44,034 nucleotides of DNA from Bacillota bacterium (GCA_023399455.1 JAEWPN010000222.1:1-44034); one strand, 5' to 3'; counted from the stretch's first letter, positions 8,520 to 16,772 are shown. A program made the numbers and translations. Notes: generated by a model not told the origin, from the letters alone.

Positions 8520-8594
8520 GACTGTCAAAATGTCGACTTTTGCCGACTTTTTTGACAGTCTTAGGTGACTGATCAATTAAAAATCAGTTACCTA
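8520..8594 (-). other. Two adjacent hairpins downstream of the secreted-protein gene
   Basis: One stem is GACTGTCAAAA / TTTTGACAGTC (8520-8560). The next is TAGGTGACTGAT / ATCAGTTACCTA (8562-8594), with one mismatch on the minus strand. With the terminator at 8487-8516 this makes three consecutive hairpins in about 110 bp. Apart from these and the mnt promoter, the 402-bp gap from 8257 to 8658 holds nothing recognisable. Confidence 0.55.
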
Positions 8595-8658
8595 CTTAAT
8601 TTAATTATCGCTTCATGAAAAGTTTATAAAGATAGCATTCACTGTTTGTTGAACTTTG

Positions 8659-9132
8659 TTATATATTTCCCATAAGTGTTCCCTCGAAAGTTGCATACCA
8701 GGTCGTTCCTAATCGCTCTGTTTTTATCAAAAAAAGAGTCCCCTTCATCCATGTATTATAGGTGCTGTTATATTCTTCATAGGATATTGAAGAAGGAACG
8801 GAATCGAAGTTTGAATACGTTTTAACAACTTGCTTAGATACAGAAACAACTATCAGCGGAGAGGCTGCTTCGTTTATAGCGCTTTGGGAAGTACCGGCTT
8901 CGGAGTAAACAGCTTGATAAACATTGCCGATTTTTTCAAAGGAATCAAGATACATAGTGATACCTGTTTCTGACTGAACAGTTTCTGATATATCTGAGTA
9001 GTTTTCATATTCATATTTGATACCTGAGTCTTCGGTTTTCTCACTTGCATGTACCTCGGAATCAAAACTATTACCAAATACAAAAGAGATGCACAAGGCA
9101 AAAGCAATTATTAAAGCTTTTCTATTACGCAT
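8659..9132 (-). CDS. Secreted protein of unknown function
   Basis: A 157-aa protein with a Sec signal peptide (MRNRK, a hydrophobic core ALIIAFALCISFVFG, and a cleavage region near EVHAS-EK). The mature part is about 125 aa, rich in Ser, Thr, Tyr and Glu, with no Cys and no domain I recognise. The ATG follows AAAGGGGAAAA. It is AT-rich like the BlaI/M56 genes next to it and points away from them, sharing a 490-bp regulatory region. It may be an effector, inhibitor or signal controlled by that pair; this is inferred from position only. Confidence 0.65.
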   Translation of the reverse strand: MRNRKALIIAFALCISFVFGNSFDSEVHASEKTEDSGIKYEYENYSDISETVQSETGITMYLDSFEKIGNVYQAVYSEAGTSQSAINEAASPLIVVSVSKQVVKTYSNFDSVPSSISYEEYNSTYNTWMKGTLFLIKTERLGTTWYATFEGTLMGNI

Positions 9133-9624
9133 TATTTTTCCCCTTTCAAAGATATGTAGTGTGATTAAATAATTTCATATCAACGGTATTGACTTTTCCC
9201 ATTTTGATAGCTCAATTATAGTTTATAGTAACAGATTTTAAAAGGTATATAGTAATATTGTTAAAAATTTTTTCTTATCAATGGAATCACCTCCTTTTAG
9301 TTTTAATAAATTTTAATTAGTAAACTAAGTAAATAATATAGTGTTACTAATGCCCCCCCAAAAATAAATACCATATTTACTTAAATAATAGTTTGGAGTT
9401 TTTTCGTTTATTGGTATTTAAACAAGGATCCATAACAAAAAAATGTTTTTATGCACTCTCCTTGCATTGGGGGAAATATTATTGATTAAATATTTTTTAT
9501 ATACTATCAGTTTACCAATAAATTTGCGATTGTCAATAATTATTTAATTAATATATATTTTTTTTATTGACCTAGTAATTTTTTTATAATAATATTATTA
9601 TAAAGAAAATGGAGGAAGTAAGTC
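9133..9624. promoter_or_regulatory. 492-bp AT-rich divergent regulatory region with repeated dyads
   Basis: There is no convincing gene. Three related dyads are visible: TTAGTAAACTAA (9317-9328, plus), TTAGTAACACTA (9339-9350, read on minus) and TTGGTAAACTGAT (9506-9518, read on minus). A plus-strand promoter for the blaI-like gene is suggested by TTGACC (9567-9572), 17 bp, TAATAT (9590-9595). A full-length Shine-Dalgarno sequence without an ATG is on the minus strand at 9286-9297. Confidence 0.5.
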
Positions 9625-10062
9625 ATGAAGAAGAATGGGGACATTTACCATCTTACTAAACGAGATAAAGAGATTATGCATATTATGTGGAATACAAAAA
9701 AACCTTTGATTGCGGCCGAGATAGTTAGGGCAAAGGAGGATTTAAATATACACACAGTTCAGGCTTCATTAAAAAAACTGCTAAATATGAAACTTATAGA
9801 AGTTGCAGGAATTGATTACAGTGGAACTTCATTAAGCAGGAGCTATATACCAACTATTTCTGCTAAAGAATATGAAACAAGAAAATATATTCATGCAATT
9901 AAAAATATAAGCGATGAAGATTTATCAATATCTCAGTTTGTTACAACTTTTTTAGAACACGAAGATGAAAAAAAGACGCTGGAAGAATTGGAAGAACTTG
10001 AAAAACTCATACAAGAACGAAAGCAACAAATTATTAGTATTATAGAAAGCGAAAATAATTGA
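9625..10062 (+). CDS. BlaI/MecI/CopY-family transcriptional repressor
   Basis: A 145-aa protein with the BlaI-type winged helix: LTKRDKEIMHIMW at about residues 10-22 and VQASLKKLLNMKLIEV at 49-64, followed by a C-terminal dimerisation region with a Glu/Lys-rich helix. A GGAGGAAGT ribosome site precedes the ATG. The M56 protease gene begins 16 bp after its stop. In the classic BlaI/BlaR1 pair the membrane protease leads to removal of the repressor. Here no beta-lactamase or penicillin-binding protein is nearby; the likely targets are the two small secreted-protein genes. Confidence 0.85.
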   Translation: MKKNGDIYHLTKRDKEIMHIMWNTKKPLIAAEIVRAKEDLNIHTVQASLKKLLNMKLIEVAGIDYSGTSLSRSYIPTISAKEYETRKYIHAIKNISDEDLSISQFVTTFLEHEDEKKTLEELEELEKLIQERKQQIISIIESENN

Positions 10063-10078
10063 TTAGAAGGGGAAAAAT

Positions 10079-10777
10079 ATGCAGTTAACAGTTACATCCA
10101 TCATGAATATCGTTTTTTTTAGTGGTATCTCAATAGGGCTTATTCAATTAATCTTTAGAAAAAATATATTCATCATGAAATATGGAAGTAAAATAATATT
10201 ATTAGGTCTGATGTTGATAGGACTCCGTTTATTATTACCTGTGGAATTGCTTTTTACAAAAAACATACTTATTAGTTCTATTCTACCTGAAATATGTTTA
10301 TTTTTATTAATTCCATTGCCATTTTTTAATTTAAATATACAAATGCTGCTTTTATATATATGGATAGCAGGCGCCATATTTTGTATCATTAAAACATTAT
10401 ATTCTTATCTAGAACTGAAAAAAAGTATACAGTCTCTGGAAGAAATTCCTAATGAATATTTTCAAGAAATTATACATAATATTCTTAATTATAATGTAAA
10501 ATATCCCCGGTTTCGTATTGTTAAAACAGATAAGGTTACAACGCCTATGATTTTTGGTATTAGAAAGCCATATATTTTAATACCGAATTTAATTTTTTCT
10601 GAAAAGGATTTGTATTATATTTTAAGTCATGAAATAGCACATTTTTATCATGGTGATTTATTGATTAAACTTTTATTTATTATATTACATGCTATATATT
10701 GGTGGAATCCTTTCCTGTTTCCATTAAAAAGGCAAGTATTTAATATATTGGAAATTAATGCAGAAATTTTTATTTAA
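10079..10777 (+). CDS. M56 (BlaR1-like) membrane metalloprotease, short or truncated
   Basis: A 232-aa membrane protein with about four N-terminal hydrophobic segments (for example IVFFSGISIGLIQLIF) and a cytosolic zinc-protease segment. The HEIAH motif (HExxH) is at about 195-199, followed by YHGD and WWNPF, all M56 hallmarks. The frame stops just at EINAE, where the third zinc ligand region usually sits. No extracellular sensor domain is present, so it is not a beta-lactam receptor of BlaR1 type. A one-base shift near 10767 would continue the frame to 10866; see findings. It probably cleaves or signals to the BlaI-like repressor. Confidence 0.8.
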   Translation: MQLTVTSIMNIVFFSGISIGLIQLIFRKNIFIMKYGSKIILLGLMLIGLRLLLPVELLFTKNILISSILPEICLFLLIPLPFFNLNIQMLLLYIWIAGAIFCIIKTLYSYLELKKSIQSLEEIPNEYFQEIIHNILNYNVKYPRFRIVKTDKVTTPMIFGIRKPYILIPNLIFSEKDLYYILSHEIAHFYHGDLLIKLLFIILHAIYWWNPFLFPLKRQVFNILEINAEIFI

Positions 10778-10855
10778 ATAATGAATATCAAGTTACAGTC
10801 CAGAATATTTTCGATGAAAATATTAAAATATATAAAGATGTAAAGGAGATTCAAA

Positions 10856-11104
10856 ATGAAAAATAAGAAAAAGAAAGTTACATTAATCCTTGCTTCTGCG
10901 TTCCTTTCTGCTTTAGTATTGTTTCAAGCAAATAGTATTGAAAGTTATGCCTATACAGGAGCAGAGAAAGCGTCTACTGCAGAAGTTATTACTTATTCAC
11001 AGGAAATCGACTATCGTTACAAGGTAGAAGATGGAAAGTTATATCGACGATTATATAACTACTATACCCAACAATGGATAGGAGAGTGGGAATTGTGTCT
11101 TTAA
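10856..11104 (+). CDS. Small secreted protein (mature about 50 aa)
   Basis: An 82-aa ORF with AAAGGAG 8 nt upstream. It has a strongly basic start (MKNKKKK), a hydrophobic core and a likely signal cleavage after ESYA. The mature peptide carries an aromatic-rich YRYKVEDGKLYRRLYNYY and a Trp-containing end (QQWIGEWEL). It has one Cys, so it is not a disulphide-rich toxin. It is third in the BlaI-M56 transcript. It might be the ligand, substrate or effector of the protease system; no known family is assigned with confidence. Confidence 0.7.
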   Translation: MKNKKKKVTLILASAFLSALVLFQANSIESYAYTGAEKASTAEVITYSQEIDYRYKVEDGKLYRRLYNYYTQQWIGEWELCL

Positions 11105-11218
11105 ATAATAAAAGAAAAGTTATTTAATAAAAAGTGGGAGCGGTTTTCTGTTACTTATATTTTTAGCATATGATTAAAAATGTTATACATAGAAAGAACT
11201 ATCATAAATTAATCAGAA

Positions 11219-11252
11219 ATAAAAAACCGAGAGCAGGCGTAAGCCTGCTCTC
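11219..11252 (-). terminator. Intrinsic terminator of the MerR-family gene
   Basis: A 10-bp perfect stem GAGAGCAGGC / GCCTGCTCTC with a GTAA loop. On the minus strand it is followed by GGTTTTTT. It lies 17 bp after the regulator stop codon. Confidence 0.85.
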
Positions 11253-11269
11253 AGGTCTGCAGGGCGACT

Positions 11270-11659
11270 TTATGACTTGGAAGAAGTAGCGGTGCTGTAC
11301 TTTTGATATTGAGAAGTAAAATATTCGATCTTATGAGAAACCTTCAGCAAATGCTTTTGCATTTCCGCCAGCTCTTCCTCCACATTTTTTTTGTGCTCCT
11401 GCAGCATTTCACATCTTTGCTTTAAAGTGACTTCGCCTTCCATACTCAGCTTGACAAAATCTTTTATTTGCTTTATGGACATGCCGGTATTCTTCAGACA
11501 GCAGATTAATCCGAGCCATTCCAGATCATCCTCCGAATAGTGCCGTATCCCGCTTTCGCTTCGTTTTACGAAGGGCAGTAAGCCTTCTCTTTCATAATAG
11601 CGTAAGACATGCGCCTTTAAATTTGTTTTTTCCGATACTTGTTTGATAGAATAGTCCAT
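11270..11659 (-). CDS. MerR-family regulator (AdhR-like)
   Basis: A 129-aa MerR protein. It has an N-terminal helix-turn-helix and wing (SIKQVSEKTNLKAHVLRYYE, then GIRHYSEDDLEWL), a middle TGMSIKQIKDFV helix and a C-terminal coiled coil (about 78-118) for dimerisation. There are only a few Cys (about 53-54 and 83), and no C-terminal metal-binding Cys pair, so a metal sensor is unlikely. It reads away from an aldo/keto reductase. The shared region has a MerR-type promoter. By analogy with AdhR of Bacillus it probably senses reactive aldehydes. Confidence 0.88.
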   Translation of the reverse strand: MDYSIKQVSEKTNLKAHVLRYYEREGLLPFVKRSESGIRHYSEDDLEWLGLICCLKNTGMSIKQIKDFVKLSMEGEVTLKQRCEMLQEHKKNVEEELAEMQKHLLKVSHKIEYFTSQYQKYSTATSSKS

Positions 11660-11710
11660 AAAAGTTCTCCTCCAAATATTAATATTTATACTATATTTTA
11701 CTTTTTTATA

Positions 11711-11741
11711 TTGACTTGAAGTTAACGTTAAGGTTTATAAT
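11711..11741 (+). promoter_or_regulatory. MerR-type promoter with 19-bp spacer and operator dyad
   Basis: The -35 TTGACT (11711-11716) and -10 TATAAT (11736-11741) are 19 bp apart, the overlong spacing that MerR activators correct. The dyad CTTGAAGTTAACGTTAAGG (11715-11733) fills the spacer and has the CTT...AAG ends seen in AdhR/NmlR-type operators. Confidence 0.85.
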
Positions 11742-11796
11742 TTCATCATACGTTATATTTAGCTATTTATCAATATAAATTTAAGGAGGTTCTGGA

Positions 11797-12648
11797 ATGA
11801 AATCACTAAGAGATGGTTACGAATTACATAATGGAGTGAAAATCCCATGTGTAGGGTTCGGCACATATCAGATACCAAATGGAGAGTCTGCGGTATCTGC
11901 TGTGAAAAATGCCCTTGAATCAGGTTATCGTCATATTGACACTGCGGCAGGGTATGGCAATGAGGAGAGTGTCGGCATTGCGGTAAAGCAAAGCGGCATC
12001 AGCAGAGATGAAATTTTTATTACCAGTAAGCTGCAAAACCCGGAACATGGATATGAAAATACAATGAGAGCATTTGAACAGACGATGAAAAATCTGGATA
12101 TGGATTATTTGGATTTATATTTGATTCATTGGCCCAACCCGATTAAATTCAGAAACGAATGGCAGTCGGCGAATGCAGGAACATGGAAAGCCTTTGAAGA
12201 ATTATATAAGACTGGCCGTATACGCGCCATAGGAATCAGTAATTTTCATCTCCGTCATATAGATGAGCTTATGAAAACCGCAACGATTGAACCCATGGTA
12301 AACCAAATACGTCTTTGCCCCGGAGATACACAGGATGAGGTTGTGAGCTATTGTAAGGAACGTAATATCGTATTGGAGGCGTATAGCCCTCTCGGAACCG
12401 GGCAGCTTTTTGAAGTGCCTGATATGAAGGCTATTGCGCAAAAATATGGGAAAACTATTGCACAGATAGGGATCCGGTGGAGTCTGCAGAAGGGATATTT
12501 ACCTCTGCCTAAGGCAGTATCGGAATCCCACATAAGAGAGAACGCCGATATTTTTGATTTTGAACTTTCCGAACAGGATGTTCAGGTTATTTCAGATTTA
12601 AAGGGATGCTGCGGGTATTCTCAGAATCCGGATCTGGCTACTTTTTAA
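11797..12648 (+). CDS. Aldo/keto reductase
   Basis: A 283-aa (beta/alpha)8 NADPH-dependent carbonyl reductase. The catalytic tetrad is visible as Asp48 and Tyr53 (HIDTAAGY), Lys78 (TSKL) and His111 (LIHWPNP). The C-terminal phosphate-binding pattern LPKAVSESHIRENADIFDF is intact. TTAAGGAGG precedes the ATG. It is the first gene behind the MerR-type promoter, followed 24-28 bp later by the iron alcohol dehydrogenase. It probably reduces reactive aldehydes such as methylglyoxal or other carbonyls. Confidence 0.92.
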   Translation: MKSLRDGYELHNGVKIPCVGFGTYQIPNGESAVSAVKNALESGYRHIDTAAGYGNEESVGIAVKQSGISRDEIFITSKLQNPEHGYENTMRAFEQTMKNLDMDYLDLYLIHWPNPIKFRNEWQSANAGTWKAFEELYKTGRIRAIGISNFHLRHIDELMKTATIEPMVNQIRLCPGDTQDEVVSYCKERNIVLEAYSPLGTGQLFEVPDMKAIAQKYGKTIAQIGIRWSLQKGYLPLPKAVSESHIRENADIFDFELSEQDVQVISDLKGCCGYSQNPDLATF

Positions 12649-12675
12649 AATATTTCGCAGGAAGGAATATATGTG

Positions 12676-13854
12676 ATGTTGAATTTTGATTTACACATCC
12701 CTACACGTATTTTATTCGGCAGGGATACACACAAGGAAATCGGTACCTTGTTACAGCCCTATGCCAAGAAGGTGTTGCTTCACTTCGGCGGGACCAGTAT
12801 TAAAAAAAGCGGCTTGTATGATGCGGTAACTGCCTCCTTGAAAGAAAGCGATCTGGAATTTGTTGAGCTTGGAGGTGTGGTTCCCAATCCCCGGGTATCC
12901 CTGGTCCGTGAAGGGATCGCCCTTTGCAGAAAAGAGGGTGTAGATTTGATTCTCGCTGTGGGCGGAGGCAGCGTCATTGATTCGGCGAAAGCCATCGCCA
13001 TGGGCGTATGCTGCGAAGGTGATGTATGGGAGCTCTATGAACAGCAAAAACCGATTACAAAAGCGCTGCCGGTTGCAACGATTCTGACGATCCCGGCGGC
13101 AGGCAGCGAGTCCAGCAACGGTACGGTAGTTACTAACGAGGAGAAACAGATGAAGCTTGGGTATGGAAGTGTTCATTTGCGCCCTTTGCTCAGTGTCATG
13201 AATCCGGAATTGTTCTTTACATTGCCCAAAAATCAAATAGCAAACGGTGTAGCTGATATGATGAGTCATATCTTTGAGCGTTATTTTACAAATACAATGC
13301 AGACTGATTTGACGGACGGATTATGTGAGACGACGCTGAGAACTATTATGAAAAATGCTGTGCGTGTATTTTCGGATGTTCGCGACTATGATGCATGGTG
13401 CCAGGTTGGATTTGGAGGAACGATAGCCCATAATGATTTGCTGGGACTTGGACGCGAACAGGATTGGGCCTGCCACGGTATGGAGCACGAGCTCAGTGCT
13501 ATCTATGATGTGGCTCATGGTGCAGGACTGGCGGTATTGACACCTGCATGGATGCAATACGTTTATAAAACGAATGCTAACATGTTCGTCCAGTTTGCGG
13601 TAAATGTAATGGGAGTAGAAGGCAGCTACCGCGATCCCGACGCCATTGTGATGGAAGGTATTGCGCGTCTGCGCGATTTTTATAAAAAAATGGGGCTTCC
13701 GTCAACCCTTTCGGAGCTTGGCATTGATGAAAGTAAGCTGGAAGTGATGGCAAAAAAAGCGACGGGAGAAGCTTATGGCGCCGAGCAGCCTCTTGGCAAC
13801 TTGAAGAAACTGTACTGGCAGGATGTGCTTGAAATTTATAAGCTCGCTAAATAA
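12676..13854 (+). CDS. Iron-containing alcohol dehydrogenase (butanol dehydrogenase type)
   Basis: A 392-aa group III alcohol dehydrogenase. The NAD(P) phosphate loop GGGS is in LAVGGGSVIDSAKAIAMG. The metal ligands align with known numbering: Asp194 and His198 (GVADMMSHIF), His267 (DWACHGMEH) and His281 (VAHGAG). The ATG at 12676 is 9 nt after GGAAGGA; the in-frame GTG at 12673 is also possible. It sits between two aldo/keto reductases in an aldehyde-reduction operon and likely converts aldehydes to alcohols with NAD(P)H. Confidence 0.93.
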   Translation: MLNFDLHIPTRILFGRDTHKEIGTLLQPYAKKVLLHFGGTSIKKSGLYDAVTASLKESDLEFVELGGVVPNPRVSLVREGIALCRKEGVDLILAVGGGSVIDSAKAIAMGVCCEGDVWELYEQQKPITKALPVATILTIPAAGSESSNGTVVTNEEKQMKLGYGSVHLRPLLSVMNPELFFTLPKNQIANGVADMMSHIFERYFTNTMQTDLTDGLCETTLRTIMKNAVRVFSDVRDYDAWCQVGFGGTIAHNDLLGLGREQDWACHGMEHELSAIYDVAHGAGLAVLTPAWMQYVYKTNANMFVQFAVNVMGVEGSYRDPDAIVMEGIARLRDFYKKMGLPSTLSELGIDESKLEVMAKKATGEAYGAEQPLGNLKKLYWQDVLEIYKLAK

Positions 13855-13882
13855 AACATAATATAAAAGGAGAAAAACGATT

Positions 13883-14806
13883 ATGAAAACTATGAAATTA
13901 GGACAATCGAATTTACAAGTGCCGGTGATTGCGGTCGGCTGTATGCGCATGAAAGATCTGAATAAAAAAGATGCTGAGCATTTGGTGCAGACCGCTTTAG
14001 AGAACGGTGCTAATTTTTTTGATCATGCCGATGTCTATGGCAGAGGCGCAAGCGAAGAAATTTTTGCGGATGCCATTCATATGAACGATACTGTGCGCGA
14101 AAAGATTATCCTGCAATCCAAGTGTGGAATCAGAAAGGTGGAGAATACCTTTGATTTTTCCAAGGAGCATATATTAGAGTCGGTAGATGGGATCTTAAAA
14201 CGCCTGAAAACCGATTATCTGGATGTTCTTCTCCTGCATCGTCCGGATGCATTGGTTGAGCCGGAAGAGGTTGCCGAGGCATTTGATAAGCTCTATAGCA
14301 GCGGAAAGGTTCGAAACTTTGGTGTATCCAATCACAATCCTATGCAAATACAACTGCTTCAAAAATCGTTGAATCAGCCTATCGTGGCAAACCAACTGCA
14401 GTTGAGCATCACCCATGCCACTATGATTTCATCGGGTATCCATGTCAATATGCTGGATGAGACGGCAGTTAACCGCGATGGAAGTATATTGGATTTCTGC
14501 CGTTTGAACGATATCACGATACAGCCGTGGTCACCTTTCCAATACGGATTTTTTGAAGGTGTTTTCTTAGATAATGAGAAGTTCCCGGAGCTGAATGCCA
14601 AGATTAATGAAATTGCCGCTAAATATGAAGTGACGAACACCACGATCGCGTTGTCCTGGATCCTGCGTCATCCTGCGCATATGCAGCCTGTAACAGGAAC
14701 AATGAATCCCGAGCGGTTAAAAGATTGTATAAAGGCAGCAGATATTTATTTGACTCGTCAGGAGTGGTATGACATTTATCGCGCGGCGGGGAATATTCTG
14801 CCTTAA
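13883..14806 (+). CDS. Aldo/keto reductase (YdhF-like)
   Basis: A 307-aa aldo/keto reductase with Asp47 and Tyr52 (FFDHADVYG), a Lys in LQSKCGI and LLHRPD providing the His. The late GTMNPERLKDCIKA contacts cofactor phosphate in this family. It differs from the gene at 11797, so this is not a recent duplication. AAAGGAG precedes the ATG, 28 bp after the alcohol dehydrogenase stop. It is the last gene of the MerR-controlled operon; a stem-loop follows. Confidence 0.92.
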   Translation: MKTMKLGQSNLQVPVIAVGCMRMKDLNKKDAEHLVQTALENGANFFDHADVYGRGASEEIFADAIHMNDTVREKIILQSKCGIRKVENTFDFSKEHILESVDGILKRLKTDYLDVLLLHRPDALVEPEEVAEAFDKLYSSGKVRNFGVSNHNPMQIQLLQKSLNQPIVANQLQLSITHATMISSGIHVNMLDETAVNRDGSILDFCRLNDITIQPWSPFQYGFFEGVFLDNEKFPELNAKINEIAAKYEVTNTTIALSWILRHPAHMQPVTGTMNPERLKDCIKAADIYLTRQEWYDIYRAAGNILP

Positions 14807-14850
14807 GTTCGTAACATTCGGGTTCCTGGTCATATAAATGTTATATTATT

Positions 14851-14900
14851 TATCCCTCAATAGAAGGTCTGCTGACCGGTCTGTTGAGGGATATCTTTGT
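14851..14900 (+). terminator. Stem-loop after the aldehyde-reduction operon
   Basis: A 10-bp perfect stem TATCCCTCAA / TTGAGGGATA encloses a loop that can itself fold (GGTC..GACC). The T run after it is short (ATCTTTG), so termination may be moderate. Confidence 0.55.
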
Positions 14901-15038
14901 GTGAAGTATATACTTGGGTGTTTCTGAAAACCACATCAAAAATACTGAGCCAAAAGCACAAAAATGAGTTATAATAGTGTAACATATTGTAATTATATTA
15001 ATTTCCATAATTGGGCGATACAAAGAGGAGGTCATTTA

Positions 15039-16772
15039 ATGGCATATCGCAATCTGCAAAGTTTCCTGAGAAAATTGGAAGAACACAATGATATAATAAA
15101 AATAGATGCTCCGGTATCTACGGAACTGGAAATGACGGAGATAGCGGACCGAGTCAGCAAGGCGCAGGGGCCGGCTTTATTATTCCAAAATGCGGAGGGT
15201 TATGATTATCCTGTGGCAATGAATGTGATGGGCAGCGAAAAGCGTATGAGCATGGCACTTGGAGCGGACAACCTGGATGACATTGGAAAGGAAATAGAGA
15301 AATACCTGAATTTGGAGAATTATCTTTCTGTTTCCGGCCTGGTAAAAAGTGTTCCCCGGTTCCTTAGGCTTTTGCATGTGTTTCCATGCCGGAGTTTTCG
15401 CAAAGGAAACTGTCAGCAGGTAATTGAAAAAGAACCGGATTTGTTTTCTCTGCCCGTACTGAAATGCTGGCCGCAGGATGCGGGTCGTTTTTTTACGCTT
15501 CCCCTCGTCTTTACGAAGGAGGCGGAAAGCCGCCGGCAGAATGTGGGCATGTACCGTATGCAGATTCTGGACCGGACCAGCACAGCCATGCACTGGCATA
15601 AGCACAAGGACGGCTCGGAGATATTTCAGTCGTATGCGGCGGAGGGACGTAAGATGCCGGTGGCGGTTGCCCTCGGGTGCGACCCTGCAATTACGTATGC
15701 GGCGACCAGTCCGCTTCCAAAGATGATAGATGAGATGATGTTTGCGGGCTGGCTTAGAAAGGCCCGGGTGAAACTGGTGAAGTGTATTACCAATGATATT
15801 TATGTTCCGGCAGATGCTGAATTCGTACTGGAGGGTTATGTTGATCCGAAGGAAGATTTGGTAAGGGAAGGCCCCTTTGGGGACCATACCGGTTATTATT
15901 CGCTGGCGGATGAATACCCGCGGTTTCATGTGACCTGTATAACTCATAGGAGAGAACCGGTCTATCCGGCTACCGTTGTGGGTAAGCCTCCCATGGAGGA
16001 CTGCTATATGGCGAAGGCTACGGAACGTATTTTCCTGCCCTTTCTGCGCCTGCAGATTCCGGAACTGGCAGATATGAACCTTCCGCTTGAGGGTGTATTC
16101 CATAACTGTGCGATCGTTTCCGTAAGGAGCCGTTACCCCGGCGCCGCGCGCAAGGTGATGAATGCGATATGGGGTATGGGACAGATGATGTATACGAAAA
16201 TGATCGTCACGGTGAACGAGTCCGTGGATGTGCGCGATCTTTCCAAGGTGCGGGATGCGGTTCTGCATAATGTCAGAGGAAGGGAAAGCCTTTTCTTTTC
16301 TAATGGACCGCTGGATGCTCTGGACCATTCTTCCGGCACGGCCTTATACGGATGCCGCCTCGGCGTGGATGCGACAGAAAACGGTATCTCGCAGGAAAAA
16401 GAGGTGGAAAACAGCTTTATTGTTATTTCGGTGAAGAAGGAGTATAATTTCCAGGGAAGAAAAACGCTGGAAGAATACCTTCCCGTACATCCGCAGAAAT
16501 TTGTTATCTGTGTGGATGACAGCGTGGATGCGGGCGATTTGTCTACGGTGATGTGGAAGGTGTTTAACAATATCGACGCGTCCAGAGATATAGTTATTCT
16601 CGGACAGAAAATCGGCGTGGACGCTACGAGGAAGCTTACGGGTGAAGGACTGTCGCGAGACTGGCCGGATGATATTGTCATGTCGGAGGAGATGAAACGG
16701 ACGGTCAGCGAAAGGTGGATGGAATATGGAATTGACGGCAGTTATAAAAAAGGGAATAAAAAAAATAAATGA
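15039..16772 (+). CDS. UbiD-family prenylated-FMN-dependent decarboxylase
   Basis: A 577-aa protein. The start at 15039 follows GAGGAGG; longer in-frame starts lack a ribosome site. UbiD enzymes decarboxylate aromatic or unsaturated acids using prenyl-FMN. Family-typical segments are visible: GMYRMQILDRTSTAMHWHKHKDG (metal and cofactor site), EGPFGDHTGYYS containing the catalytic Glu region, and SVRSRYPGAARKV with the cofactor-binding Arg. UbiA overlaps its 3' end and UbiX, which makes the cofactor, lies two genes on. MqnL in the futalosine menaquinone route is one member of this family; substrate here is unproved. Confidence 0.92.
   Translation: MAYRNLQSFLRKLEEHNDIIKIDAPVSTELEMTEIADRVSKAQGPALLFQNAEGYDYPVAMNVMGSEKRMSMALGADNLDDIGKEIEKYLNLENYLSVSGLVKSVPRFLRLLHVFPCRSFRKGNCQQVIEKEPDLFSLPVLKCWPQDAGRFFTLPLVFTKEAESRRQNVGMYRMQILDRTSTAMHWHKHKDGSEIFQSYAAEGRKMPVAVALGCDPAITYAATSPLPKMIDEMMFAGWLRKARVKLVKCITNDIYVPADAEFVLEGYVDPKEDLVREGPFGDHTGYYSLADEYPRFHVTCITHRREPVYPATVVGKPPMEDCYMAKATERIFLPFLRLQIPELADMNLPLEGVFHNCAIVSVRSRYPGAARKVMNAIWGMGQMMYTKMIVTVNESVDVRDLSKVRDAVLHNVRGRESLFFSNGPLDALDHSSGTALYGCRLGVDATENGISQEKEVENSFIVISVKKEYNFQGRKTLEEYLPVHPQKFVICVDDSVDAGDLSTVMWKVFNNIDASRDIVILGQKIGVDATRKLTGEGLSRDWPDDIVMSEEMKRTVSERWMEYGIDGSYKKGNKKNK

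Noticed and set aside
9279..9300. Fragment of 16S rRNA 3' end on plus strand
   Set aside because: Only about 16 bases match and no other rRNA sequence is nearby; a Shine-Dalgarno on minus explains it better.
10079..10777. Beta-lactam resistance sensor (BlaR1)
   Set aside because: The penicillin-binding sensor domain is absent and no beta-lactamase gene is present.
15180..16328. 382-codon ORF on the minus strand
   Set aside because: Antisense shadow of the UbiD gene; rich in His and Arg, no ribosome site and no recognisable family.
16133..16681. 182-codon ORF on the minus strand
   Set aside because: Another shadow of the UbiD gene; Ser/Thr-rich composition of an antisense frame.
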